From assembly GCF_014257025.1 (NCBI RefSeq), contig NZ_JACMSF010000020.1:1-64000 (forward strand): a DNA stretch of 64,000 nucleotides, read 5' to 3'. Below are positions 37,013-44,906 of this stretch, piece by piece (position 1 is the first letter of the stretch; every line of letters begins with the position of its first letter). Under the pieces are notes generated by a model. The model did no database searches. It was given only the letters and a program-made list of their open reading frames with translations, and was not told the DNA's origin. This DNA comes from Streptomyces cupreus. GTDB taxonomy: Bacteria > Actinomycetota > Actinomycetes > Streptomycetales > Streptomycetaceae. The translations under genes were made by a program, and so were the position numbers.

Positions 37013-37040
37013 GCCTGAGCTGTTCACTGCTCACCGCCGA

Positions 37041-37074
37041 CACAGCCGCCGTTTCCCCGGAAGCGGCGGCTGTG
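37041..37074 (+). terminator. Hairpin between rplY and pth
   Basis: CACAGCCGCCG (37041-37051) pairs with CGGCGGCTGTG (37064-37074), and the inner bases extend the stem. It ends 7 bases before the pth ribosome-binding site. It may act as a partial terminator for rplY or limit pth translation; there is no T-tract. Confidence 0.6.
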
Positions 37075-37095
37075 GCATATCAAGGAGACATGGAC

Positions 37096-37692
37096 GTGAC
37101 TTCCGACCCGAGCGCCCCCTGGCTCATCGCCGGCCTCGGCAATCCCGGACCCGAGTACGCCATGAACCGGCACAACGTCGGGTTCATGGTGGTGGATCTG
37201 CTGGCCGCGCGGATCGGGGGGAGGTTCAAGCGGGCCGGTAAGGCGCAGGCGCAGGTCGTGGAGGGGCGGATCGGGCCGCCCGGGCCGCTGAACCGGCGGG
37301 TGATTTTGGTGAAGCCGATGTCGTTCATGAACCTCTCCGGGGGTCCGGTGAACGCTCTGAAGGACTTCTACAAGGTGCCGGTCGCCAACATCGTCGCCAT
37401 CCACGACGAGCTCGACATCGACTTCGGAACTCTGCGGCTGAAGCTGGGCGGCGGGGACAACGGCCACAACGGTCTGAAGTCGATGACGAAGGCGATGGGT
37501 GCGGACTATCACCGGGTGCGGTTCGGGATCGGCCGGCCGCCCGGGCGGATGCCGGTCGCCGACTTCGTGCTGAGGGACTTCTCCTCGACCGAGCGCAAGG
37601 AGCTGGACTACTTCGTGGACCGGGCTGCGGACGCGGTGGAGTGTCTGGTCATCGAGGGGTTGGAGCGGGCTCAGGGGACGTACAACTCGTAG
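37096..37692 (+). CDS. pth: Peptidyl-tRNA hydrolase
   Basis: 198 residues from GTG 37096, which is 8 bases after AAGGAG (37082-37087); the ATG at 37090 is only 2 bases from it and less likely. It recycles peptidyl-tRNA that falls off ribosomes. Motifs: GLGNPGPEYAMNRHNVGF with the catalytic His, KPMSFMNLSG, HDELDIDFG and GGGDNGHNGLKS. The final 44 bases overlap the 3' end of the convergent caspase/STAND gene. Confidence 0.96.
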   Translation: MTSDPSAPWLIAGLGNPGPEYAMNRHNVGFMVVDLLAARIGGRFKRAGKAQAQVVEGRIGPPGPLNRRVILVKPMSFMNLSGGPVNALKDFYKVPVANIVAIHDELDIDFGTLRLKLGGGDNGHNGLKSMTKAMGADYHRVRFGIGRPPGRMPVADFVLRDFSSTERKELDYFVDRAADAVECLVIEGLERAQGTYNS

Positions 37693-40600
37693 CCTCCCCG
37701 CTCTCTGCGAAGGTCGCCATGAGGCGGTCGGAGTCGCAGTCGGGGTTGGCTTCGGCCCACTCGACGGCGTACTGGTGCAGGGTGGCGCGGTGTTCGGCTG
37801 CCGGGACGTAGTCGGCGAGGCGGGAGATGACGCGCCAGGCGGGTGGGCTCAGGCGGTGCTCGGTGAGCCAGTCGAGGGACTGGCCGACGGTGCCGTCGTC
37901 GGGGGTTCCCGCCCGTTCCATGTGGCGCAGCAGGGCGGCGAGGACGTAGGCGGCCTCCTGGGCGTCGGCGTGTATTTTCAGCCAGTTCCGGGCGTGGGTG
38001 AGTGTGGGCTGTGCCGCGTCCGGCGGGAGGTTCTCGAACTGGATCAGATGGCAGATCACGAACCCGGCCTGGGGGATGCGGTGATGTTGGTCGAGCCAGT
38101 TCACCACCCGTACGACGATCCGCGGGTCGGGGTTCTCGGCCGACCTGAGGCGTCGTACGACGGCTTGGAGGAGCCGGGCGTCGCCGGGGTCGGTCATGCC
38201 GGGGGTGAGGACCCGCCGGATCTGGCGGAGCAGCCGTTGCTCGGTCTCGGGGGGCAGTGGCGGCAGCCGGTGCACGTAGTGCAGGGCATTGTCGTCGCCG
38301 ATCGCATCCCGTGACTGGTCGCGGTAGTAGCGCAGCGCGTTGTCGACGGCGCGCTGTGCCTGCTCGGTGGTGAGGCGTTCGCCGAAGCGGAACAGGACGC
38401 GCAGGAGGACTTGTCTGCGGTAGTTGTCGGGGTCGGCGGTGGCCTCGGCCTCGGTGTCGTCCGGGGTGCGCTCGGCGGGTTCCTCGTCGCCGGTGTCGTC
38501 GGTGACGGTGGGCCGGGGGCGGTGCGCCTCGGGGTCCTCCAGCCAGTCGAGGATGTGGTCGATGGTGGTGTGCATGACCTGGCCGGCGTCGAGGGTGTCG
38601 GTGGCCACCTTCCAGTAGAAGAGCATTTTGCGCAGGACGGCGAAGGCCTGCGGGGTGCGGCCGTAGGTGCGCAGCCATTCCAGGGCGATGGTCGCGCCGG
38701 TCTTCCTGGTGTCGGTGGGGGTGTCCTCCTCCTGGGCGAGAAGGAGGTAGGGGCCGAGGACCAGGGAGGCTTCCAGGCAGGTGCCGTGGGCGGTGAGCCA
38801 GGCAGCCGCGCGGGCCAAGGCGGACTGTTGTGTCGCGGGGGACAGGGGTCTGGCGCGCAGCAGGCCGCTGATGATGTGGCGGTCGCTCTCCTGCGGTGTG
38901 CCGGGGGGTTCGGGGAGCCGGTTCAGGGCGACGGCGGTGACGCGCTCGGTCTGCTGCTGGGTCAGGTCCTGCATGCGGAAGAACACGGCCTTCAGGAGCC
39001 GGTCGTCATCGGCGTCGCTGCCGAAGGCGTCGAGCCAGGCGACGGCCGGTACCAGGGCCCTGCGGACGATGGTGGACTCGCTCAGGTCCCGGGTGGAGAG
39101 GCCCTGCCATTGCAGCAGGCGCCGTATGACGAAGTCGGCGCCGGGCTCGGTCGGGTTCGGCTCTGCCCAGGCCAGTGTGCGGTTGACGGCCTCGGTGAGG
39201 TCGTCGGGGTCGGCGGCGGGCCGCTGTCTGCGCAGGGCCTGGAGGAGCGGCTGGAGCACGAAGGAGGCCTGCGTGGTGGTGCCGTTGCGGGTGAGCCAGG
39301 TCAGGGCGTGGTCGATGGCGCGCTTCTCCATCGTCGAGGGCTGGCCGCGGCGGCTGAGGACGTCGTGCAGGACGAAGCAGGCCTTCTCCTTGCGCCCGTG
39401 GATGTCGAGCCAGTCCAGGGCGTAGCGGGCGGTCTGTTCGACGAGGCCGGGCCTGACCTCGGGGTCGCGGCGGCGCAGGGCGGCGGAGAGCAGGAAGGTG
39501 GCGCGTTCGCGGCCGCGGTACTGGTACAGCCAGTCGCGGGCGGCGGTGTACAGCAGGTCGCTGTCGTCCTCGTCGGGCGGGGCGGTGCGCATCAGGGCGG
39601 TGATGAGGCGTTCGGTGTCCGGCTCGCCGCTCAGTTGCTGGGCGAGGGCGATGGCGGTGCGGGCGGCGTGGTCGATGACGGTGGGGTCGGCCGCGGGGTC
39701 TTCGTCGCGCTGGGTGGTGAGCAGGGCGAGCAGGGCGTACCGGGCTTCGCGGGTGGTGCCGTGGGCGTCGAGCCAGACGTGGGTGAGGGCGTCCAGGTGG
39801 GCGCGGACGTCGTTGTCCAGGCCGTCGGTGCGGCGCAGTGCGCTGATGAGCTGGAGGGCGTCGAGGTCGGTGGGGGTGTGCGCGTCGAGCCAGGCGCGGG
39901 CCTGATCGAGCAGGACGGTCGGGACGGGCCGTGGGCTGTTGCGGATCGCGTCGGTCAACAGGGCGCGGACCAGGGCGGGTTGGGTGGTCGCGGCGATCCA
40001 GGGGGCGGCGAGGGCTGCCCAGGTGTCGAGGACGCCCTGCTGCCAGGGCGTGGCGGAGATCATCGACACGATGGTGCGCATGCCCTGGTCGGGGGTGGAC
40101 AGCAGCAGCGCGAGGACGTCCTCGGCGCGCCGGGCGAGCCACTTGGACAGGGTGGTGCCGAGCTTCTTGCGTACGTGGTCGTTCTGGTCGTGGGTCCAGC
40201 GGCTGAGGTGGGCGACGGCCCGGCGGAAGCCGGTGAGGTCGCCGAGGAGAGCGTCGAGGAAGGCGCGCAGGACGGGGGTGTCGACGGTGAGCGCCTGCGG
40301 CAGGCAGCTCTGTTCCAGGAGTTGGTCGGTGACGATGTCGTGGATGGTGTCGATGGTGTCGGGCCCGTCGGCGGCGGCGACGAGCCAGCCCAGCGCCTCC
40401 AGGTTGTCGACGATGCTCTCGCCGGTGTGGCCGGTGCCCGGCCGGGTCTCGAGGAAGCGGTCGACGGCGTCTTCCACGGCGCCGCGTTCCTGGACGCAGG
40501 CGAGCGTGGCGAGGGCGCTGGCGTGGACCAGGACGGGGTCGGGCTCCCGGCGCCTGTCACCCGCGGAGTCGGCGGCGACGAGGTCGCGGCGCGTGCGGTG

Positions 40601-42190
40601 GTTCAGCCAGTCGACCAGGTCCGCGGGGGGTGGTGCGGCGGGCCGGTCGCCGTGCCGGTCCTGCTGGTCGAGGGCGCCCTCGAAGGCGAGGGCCAGCAGC
40701 AGGGTGAGCATCGGCCGGGTGCCGCAGATCTCGGCCATCTTCTCGGGGCCCCACGCGGCGAGGGCGTTGGGCGCGACCTTCTTGAAGATGCCCGCGGCGA
40801 CGGTGAGCAGATGGGTCTGGTCCTGTTCGAGTTCGACCTCCTCGAACAGCGTGCGCGAGCCGTTCTTGCGTACGTCGGCCAGGGCGCCGGGGCGGACGGA
40901 GGCGAGGCAGGCGACCCGGGCGCCCTCGGCGCGTTCCGCGTGCAGGAGGTCGGCGAGTTCGCGCAGGTCGAGGCTGTACTGGTCGAGGTAGTCCAGGACC
41001 AGCAGCAGCTTCTGCTCCTGACGGTCCTTCAACTCCTCCTGGATCTCCTCGAACAGGACCCGGGCGGACAGCGCGCCGGCCTGCTGGATGTGCAGCACCT
41101 GCCAGCCGCTGCGCTCGGCGAGGCGGGCGGTCTCCAGGCAGGTACGGGTCTTTCCGGCTCCGGCGAGGCCGGTGAGGAGCAGTCCGCAGCCGGGGGCGCC
41201 GAGCCGTCCGCGGCCGGGTTCGTCCAGGCGCGCGAGGAGGTTCTCGGGCCGGGCCGGGTGCTCGGGGTCCTCGGGGACGACGTAGGGCAGGGCGTCGTTG
41301 GTGAGGTACGTGGCCCGGTTGCCGAGGCGGCGCAGGACGGCGTCGGTGGTGAGCAGCCAGGAGGGGCGGGTGCGGGGGCGGTAGCCGGCGTAGTGCAGGG
41401 GTTCGGCGTCCCAGGTGCGGGCGTCGATGGCGGGGATCTGGGGCGCGTCGGGGTCCGCCGCCATCCGGGCGCGGACGTGCTCGATCAGCGGCCGTGGGTC
41501 GGGCGGCCAGGGTCCTTCGGCCGCGGTGAGTTCGGCGAGCAGGGCGCGGGTGAAGGCGCCGCCGCGGTCGTCGCCGTAGGAGATGTCGCCGTCCTGGGTG
41601 GCGTGCATCAGCAGCAGGCGGCTGGTGGTGCGGGTCGGGGGTGCGGTGCCGATGCGGTTCTCGCTGAAGGCGTCGAGGTTCTCGACCTGGTTGCGGCAGG
41701 CGTCGATGCTGACGACCTTGTGCCGGATGCGCTGGTAGCGGGGGTTGTACAGCAGCGCGCTCTGGAGGTTGTCGGTGCACAGGGCGGCGGCGTCCTCGTA
41801 CGGTCTGCCGGCTTCGTGGATGAGGAGGTGGCGGTGGCTGCCGGGGGTGATGGCGCCGTGGCCGCTCCAGGTGAGCCAGAGCAGATCGGCGTCCCACTCG
41901 GGCAGTTCCTCCGCGATGATCCGGTGGACGGTTCCGTAGTCGGCGCCGAGGAGGGGGATGCCGAGTTCGTCGGCGGTGGCTGCGGTCTGCTCGCGGTGGT
42001 GGTCGAGCGGGGAGACGCACAGCCGGATGTGGTCGCCCGGTACGCCGTTCTCGCGCAGCCGGCGGGCGTGGCCGAGGGCGTCCTGGGCGGGGCCCGGGAG
42101 GTCGGGGAACGGGCCGGGGGCGTAGGCCTCCACGCCGACGAGGATCGCCCGGGTGCGCTCGGGGGTGATCCCCGACAGTTCCGCGCTCAT
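37649..42190 (-). CDS. Caspase-like protease / STAND ATPase / helical-repeat protein
   Basis: 1513 residues from ATG 42190. Residues about 10-270 are a caspase/metacaspase-like (C14) domain with the catalytic dyad visible: SGHG with His111 and DACR with Cys165. Residues about 315-560 form a STAND-type NTPase: Walker A GLAGAGKT (341-348) and Walker B LLLVLDYLD (395-403). From about residue 700 to the end come about 14 divergent repeats of the form AxxWLxxHGxxxxAxFVLxxLL, roughly 50-60 residues each, probably an alpha-solenoid sensor. The architecture suggests a ligand-triggered protease. The start overlaps the stop of the alpha/beta hydrolase gene (ATGA). The last 15 codons lie antisense within pth. 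Confidence 0.88.
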   Translation of the reverse strand: MSAELSGITPERTRAILVGVEAYAPGPFPDLPGPAQDALGHARRLRENGVPGDHIRLCVSPLDHHREQTAATADELGIPLLGADYGTVHRIIAEELPEWDADLLWLTWSGHGAITPGSHRHLLIHEAGRPYEDAAALCTDNLQSALLYNPRYQRIRHKVVSIDACRNQVENLDAFSENRIGTAPPTRTTSRLLLMHATQDGDISYGDDRGGAFTRALLAELTAAEGPWPPDPRPLIEHVRARMAADPDAPQIPAIDARTWDAEPLHYAGYRPRTRPSWLLTTDAVLRRLGNRATYLTNDALPYVVPEDPEHPARPENLLARLDEPGRGRLGAPGCGLLLTGLAGAGKTRTCLETARLAERSGWQVLHIQQAGALSARVLFEEIQEELKDRQEQKLLLVLDYLDQYSLDLRELADLLHAERAEGARVACLASVRPGALADVRKNGSRTLFEEVELEQDQTHLLTVAAGIFKKVAPNALAAWGPEKMAEICGTRPMLTLLLALAFEGALDQQDRHGDRPAAPPPADLVDWLNHRTRRDLVAADSAGDRRREPDPVLVHASALATLACVQERGAVEDAVDRFLETRPGTGHTGESIVDNLEALGWLVAAADGPDTIDTIHDIVTDQLLEQSCLPQALTVDTPVLRAFLDALLGDLTGFRRAVAHLSRWTHDQNDHVRKKLGTTLSKWLARRAEDVLALLLSTPDQGMRTIVSMISATPWQQGVLDTWAALAAPWIAATTQPALVRALLTDAIRNSPRPVPTVLLDQARAWLDAHTPTDLDALQLISALRRTDGLDNDVRAHLDALTHVWLDAHGTTREARYALLALLTTQRDEDPAADPTVIDHAARTAIALAQQLSGEPDTERLITALMRTAPPDEDDSDLLYTAARDWLYQYRGRERATFLLSAALRRRDPEVRPGLVEQTARYALDWLDIHGRKEKACFVLHDVLSRRGQPSTMEKRAIDHALTWLTRNGTTTQASFVLQPLLQALRRQRPAADPDDLTEAVNRTLAWAEPNPTEPGADFVIRRLLQWQGLSTRDLSESTIVRRALVPAVAWLDAFGSDADDDRLLKAVFFRMQDLTQQQTERVTAVALNRLPEPPGTPQESDRHIISGLLRARPLSPATQQSALARAAAWLTAHGTCLEASLVLGPYLLLAQEEDTPTDTRKTGATIALEWLRTYGRTPQAFAVLRKMLFYWKVATDTLDAGQVMHTTIDHILDWLEDPEAHRPRPTVTDDTGDEEPAERTPDDTEAEATADPDNYRRQVLLRVLFRFGERLTTEQAQRAVDNALRYYRDQSRDAIGDDNALHYVHRLPPLPPETEQRLLRQIRRVLTPGMTDPGDARLLQAVVRRLRSAENPDPRIVVRVVNWLDQHHRIPQAGFVICHLIQFENLPPDAAQPTLTHARNWLKIHADAQEAAYVLAALLRHMERAGTPDDGTVGQSLDWLTEHRLSPPAWRVISRLADYVPAAEHRATLHQYAVEWAEANPDCDSDRLMATFAESGEATSCTSPEPAPTPR

Positions 42191-43395
42191 GCGCCGTCCC
42201 GCAGGATGCCGGCGAGCCGCCGCTGGAAGCCGGGGTGCGCGAAGTAGGCGCTGTGGGCGGCGGGGAAGGGCTCGTTGGTGTTGATCTCGATGTCGTCGAC
42301 GCGGCGCGGGAAGACGGCGGCGGCGGCGAAGCCGAGCAGATCGCGCTTGTCGTAGAAGTTGGTCCAGGCGGGGAAGTGCTCGGGCAGCGGCTTGCCGGGG
42401 TCGAGGCTGGGCAGGGCGCCGATCTCGTGCAGATGGGCGGCCTGGGTGCCGACGGTGACGAGGTGGTCGACGCCGCCGGCCTCCTCCTCGATGAGCAGGT
42501 CGACGGCGGCGATGCCGCCGAGGCTGTGGCCGAGGAGGACGACGGGCCCGTCGGCGGGGCCGAGTTCGGCGAGGCGGTCCCGGATGAACGCGCGCAGCCG
42601 GTGGCCGCGGGCGAGGTACTTCAGGACGTCGCCGAGCTTGGGGTGGACGCCGGTCATGAGCTCGGCGCGGTTCTTCTCCACGCGGCCCAGCACCCCGAAC
42701 CGGCGGGCGGTCCACCAGGAGGCGCGCAGGGCGGCGCGGTCGAGTGCGCTGCGCGGGACGCCGCCGAGGGCAGTGGTGATCGCGCGTACGGCCTCGTCGC
42801 GCTGGCCGGTGCTCCACAGGACGGGGGTGCCGCGGTGCTGGGCGACGCCGAGGAGGTGGGCGATGACGGCGGTGGCGAGCGCGGAGGGGAGTTCGCCGGG
42901 GCGGAGGCCGAGGGCGACGGCCTCCTGGCCCTCGGTGCTGTCGAGGACGGCGGTGACGGAGGCGGCGAACTCCTCCTTCACGCGCGCGTCGTCGAGGAGC
43001 GCGGCGAGGGCCTCGGGCGGTTCGGCGGCCAGGGCCTTCAGGCGCCGGGCGACCTGGGGGCCGGTGCGGTCGGCGACCATGCCGCCGAAGGCGCTGTCCT
43101 CGGTGCGGCGCAGCGGGGTCAGCGGGTTCTCGTAGAGCAGGCCCCAGGTGAGGGCGGCGCGGTCGTCGTCGTCGAGGTCGTCGGTGGGCACGGACTGCGC
43201 GTCGGCGTAGGTCTCGACGGGTTCGGCGCCGGGCAGCGCCGCGGTGCCCACGCCGTCCGGTACGCCGAAGCAGTCGCCCCAGTAGCACTCCTCGACGCGG
43301 GTGTGCCCGGGCATGGTGGCGCGCAGCAGCGTCAGCATCTCGGTGCAGGCGGGCCGGCGGACGCCCGTGCCGTGGACGAACAGCAGTGTGCTCAT
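42187..43395 (-). CDS. Alpha/beta hydrolase, partner of caspase-STAND protein
   Basis: 402 residues from ATG 43395, 5 bases after GGGGGAG. LLFVHGTGVR at the N-terminus forms the oxyanion-hole strand. GHSLGG places the nucleophile at Ser291; Asp352 (KRDLLGF) and His381 (AAHSAYF) are possible triad members. A large helical insert (about residues 70-250) lies between the first strand and the nucleophile, unlike simple esterases. It is translationally coupled to the caspase-STAND gene and is probably a lipase/esterase-type effector or a regulator in the same system; substrate unknown. Confidence 0.85.
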   Translation of the reverse strand: MSTLLFVHGTGVRRPACTEMLTLLRATMPGHTRVEECYWGDCFGVPDGVGTAALPGAEPVETYADAQSVPTDDLDDDDRAALTWGLLYENPLTPLRRTEDSAFGGMVADRTGPQVARRLKALAAEPPEALAALLDDARVKEEFAASVTAVLDSTEGQEAVALGLRPGELPSALATAVIAHLLGVAQHRGTPVLWSTGQRDEAVRAITTALGGVPRSALDRAALRASWWTARRFGVLGRVEKNRAELMTGVHPKLGDVLKYLARGHRLRAFIRDRLAELGPADGPVVLLGHSLGGIAAVDLLIEEEAGGVDHLVTVGTQAAHLHEIGALPSLDPGKPLPEHFPAWTNFYDKRDLLGFAAAAVFPRRVDDIEINTNEPFPAAHSAYFAHPGFQRRLAGILRDGA

Positions 43396-43528
43396 CGGTC
43401 TCCCCCGTCTCACGGCAGCGCGGTGCCGGTCACCATCCGTTCATTTTAAGAAAGTTGGGGGACGGCGTTGGAGTTCCCGCCAAGACCGACATTGACTTTC
43501 AGCAAGGCGATGGCCAAGGATCGCGGCC

Positions 43529-44017
43529 ATGCCTACAGCCGTCATGTCCAGCCAGGGCGCCGTGACCGCACTGCGGTTCGGACGCGTCGCGGCGATGGGT
43601 ACGGTCGCGGCGCTGATCCTGATCGCGGGCGTGTGGGCGTCGTGGGGGACCGCCCAGCACGTGATGCTCACCAAGGGGCGCGAGAGCGGCACCGTCGAGG
43701 TGACCCGCTGCGCCGAGGACATCTGCACCGGCCCCTACACCCCGATCTCCCAGGGCTCACAGCCCCGCGACCGCGTCACCATCGAGCACACGGCCGCGAT
43801 CCGCAAGGGCCAGACCTACACGGTCGTCATCAAGCCCGGCTCCGACGACGTCGTCCGCTCCGGCCCGTCCGGCATCCTCTACGCCTGGGTCCCCCTCGGC
43901 GGCGCCCTGCTGCTGGCCTCGGTCGTGGTGGCGGGCGGCCTCAGGCGGACACGCGCCGCATGGGCCCTGGCAGGCACCGGAATCGCCTTGCTCACGGCGG
44001 CTTTTCTGACGGTCTGA
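43529..44017 (+). CDS. Two-TM membrane protein with extracytoplasmic loop
   Basis: 162 residues from ATG 43529 (AAGGA 8 bases upstream; an in-frame ATG lies at 43544). A TM segment (start MGTVAALILIAGVW) is followed by an extracytoplasmic loop of about 75 residues with two Cys (TRCAEDIC), then two further hydrophobic stretches (start YAWVPLGGALLLAS and ALAGTGIALLTAAF) flanking RRTR. No family is recognised. Its neighbours are the accessory caspase operon on the left and a sortase substrate on the right. Confidence 0.75.
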   Translation: MPTAVMSSQGAVTALRFGRVAAMGTVAALILIAGVWASWGTAQHVMLTKGRESGTVEVTRCAEDICTGPYTPISQGSQPRDRVTIEHTAAIRKGQTYTVVIKPGSDDVVRSGPSGILYAWVPLGGALLLASVVVAGGLRRTRAAWALAGTGIALLTAAFLTV

Positions 44018-44161
44018 GCAGCGTTACGGCGGTGACGCGGGCGTAAGCCTGTGAAGAAACGGAGTGTTGCCTGTTCGTGATTGATCTGGAGTCAGAAGTG
44101 GCTGGAAGCTGAGCTGCCCCCTCCACATCTTCCCGTTCGTTTTCACGAAGATGGACTGCCC

Positions 44162-44824
44162 ATGCGTACCCTCACCCGCGCCGGCGCCGTGTCCGCCGTC
44201 GCCGCGGCGGCACTGCTCCTCGCCCCCGCCACCGCCCACGCCACCCCGACCGGGGACAACGGCACCGTGAAGATCCACGACGCCACCACCGACGAGGAGC
44301 TCCGCCACAACGAGCCCCACGTCTGCTCCTTCTACCTCGACGCCTTCGGCTTCGACGGCGGCCAGCAGGTCGACTGGCACATCGAGGCCTGGGCCCCGAC
44401 GGCCGACGTCAAGGGCGAGATCGTGAAGTCCGGCGAGCTCACCCTGGACGCCGAGGGCCACGGCCGCATCGACGACATGACGCTGCCCGACGGCCACTAC
44501 AAGCTGTTCTGGAACTTCGAGGGGGAGAACGGGTCAGCCAAGCACAAGGTGTTCTGGACGGACTGCGAGGACTCCGAGGACACCGGGGAGTCCGGTGAGT
44601 CCGGCAGCCCGGCCCCGAGCACCGAGCCCACCGCCGCCCCGAGCGCCTCGGACGACGCGGCGGCCCCCTCCGCCTCCGCTTCCGCCGCCCCGTCCGCCCA
44701 GGGCGACGTCGACGGCGACCTCGCCGAGACCGGCAACGGCGCCCCGGTGGGCCTGCTGAGCGGCATCGCGGCCGCCCTGGTCGCCGCGGGCGGGTACCTG
44801 ATGTACCGCCGCCGCAAGGCCTGA
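44162..44824 (+). CDS. LAXTG-anchored cell-surface protein (SrtE substrate type)
   Basis: 220 residues from ATG 44162. It has a signal peptide with an Ala-rich core ending ATAHA, an extracytoplasmic domain with two Cys (HVCSFYLDAFGF; FWTDCEDSED), a long Ser/Ala/Pro/Glu wall-spanning linker, and a classic sorting signal: LAETG, a hydrophobic stretch (start GLLSGIAAALVAA) and RRRKA. LAXTG is the motif used by class E sortases in Streptomyces. The beta-rich domain (VKIHDATTDEELRHNEPHVC) resembles small Streptomyces surface proteins of unknown role. Confidence 0.88.
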   Translation: MRTLTRAGAVSAVAAAALLLAPATAHATPTGDNGTVKIHDATTDEELRHNEPHVCSFYLDAFGFDGGQQVDWHIEAWAPTADVKGEIVKSGELTLDAEGHGRIDDMTLPDGHYKLFWNFEGENGSAKHKVFWTDCEDSEDTGESGESGSPAPSTEPTAAPSASDDAAAPSASASAAPSAQGDVDGDLAETGNGAPVGLLSGIAAALVAAGGYLMYRRRKA

Positions 44825-44856
44825 CGTACGGCACAAACCTGACGTACGGCACAAAA
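44821..44856 (+). repeat. 18-bp tandem duplication over a stop codon
   Basis: CTGACGTACGGCACAAAC (44821-44838) is directly followed by the same sequence with the last base changed to A (44839-44856). The first copy includes the TGA stop of the LAETG-protein gene. Confidence 0.9.
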
Positions 44857-44859
44857 GAG

Positions 44860-44888
44860 GGTGCCCCCCGAGAGGCTCGGGGGGCACC
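44860..44888. terminator. Bidirectional terminator between LAETG gene and ppc
   Basis: A 13-bp perfect stem (44860-44872 with 44876-44888) with a 3-base loop lies between the convergent genes. On the minus strand the hairpin is followed by TCTTTTG, a short T-tract that favours termination of ppc transcripts. Confidence 0.85.
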
Positions 44889-44906
44889 GTCGTGTTCAGA
44901 GGGCCG

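Noticed and set aside
38411..42247. A 1278-codon open frame on the + strand and frames opposite galTEK and ppc
   Set aside because: Gly/Ala/Val-rich shadow translations with no domain; the minus-strand genes carry catalytic motifs.
42191..43288. Extension of the caspase-STAND frame upstream to 43288
   Set aside because: The extra ~365 residues are Arg/Pro-rich shadow of the alpha/beta hydrolase gene. ATG 42190 gives the ATGA overlap.
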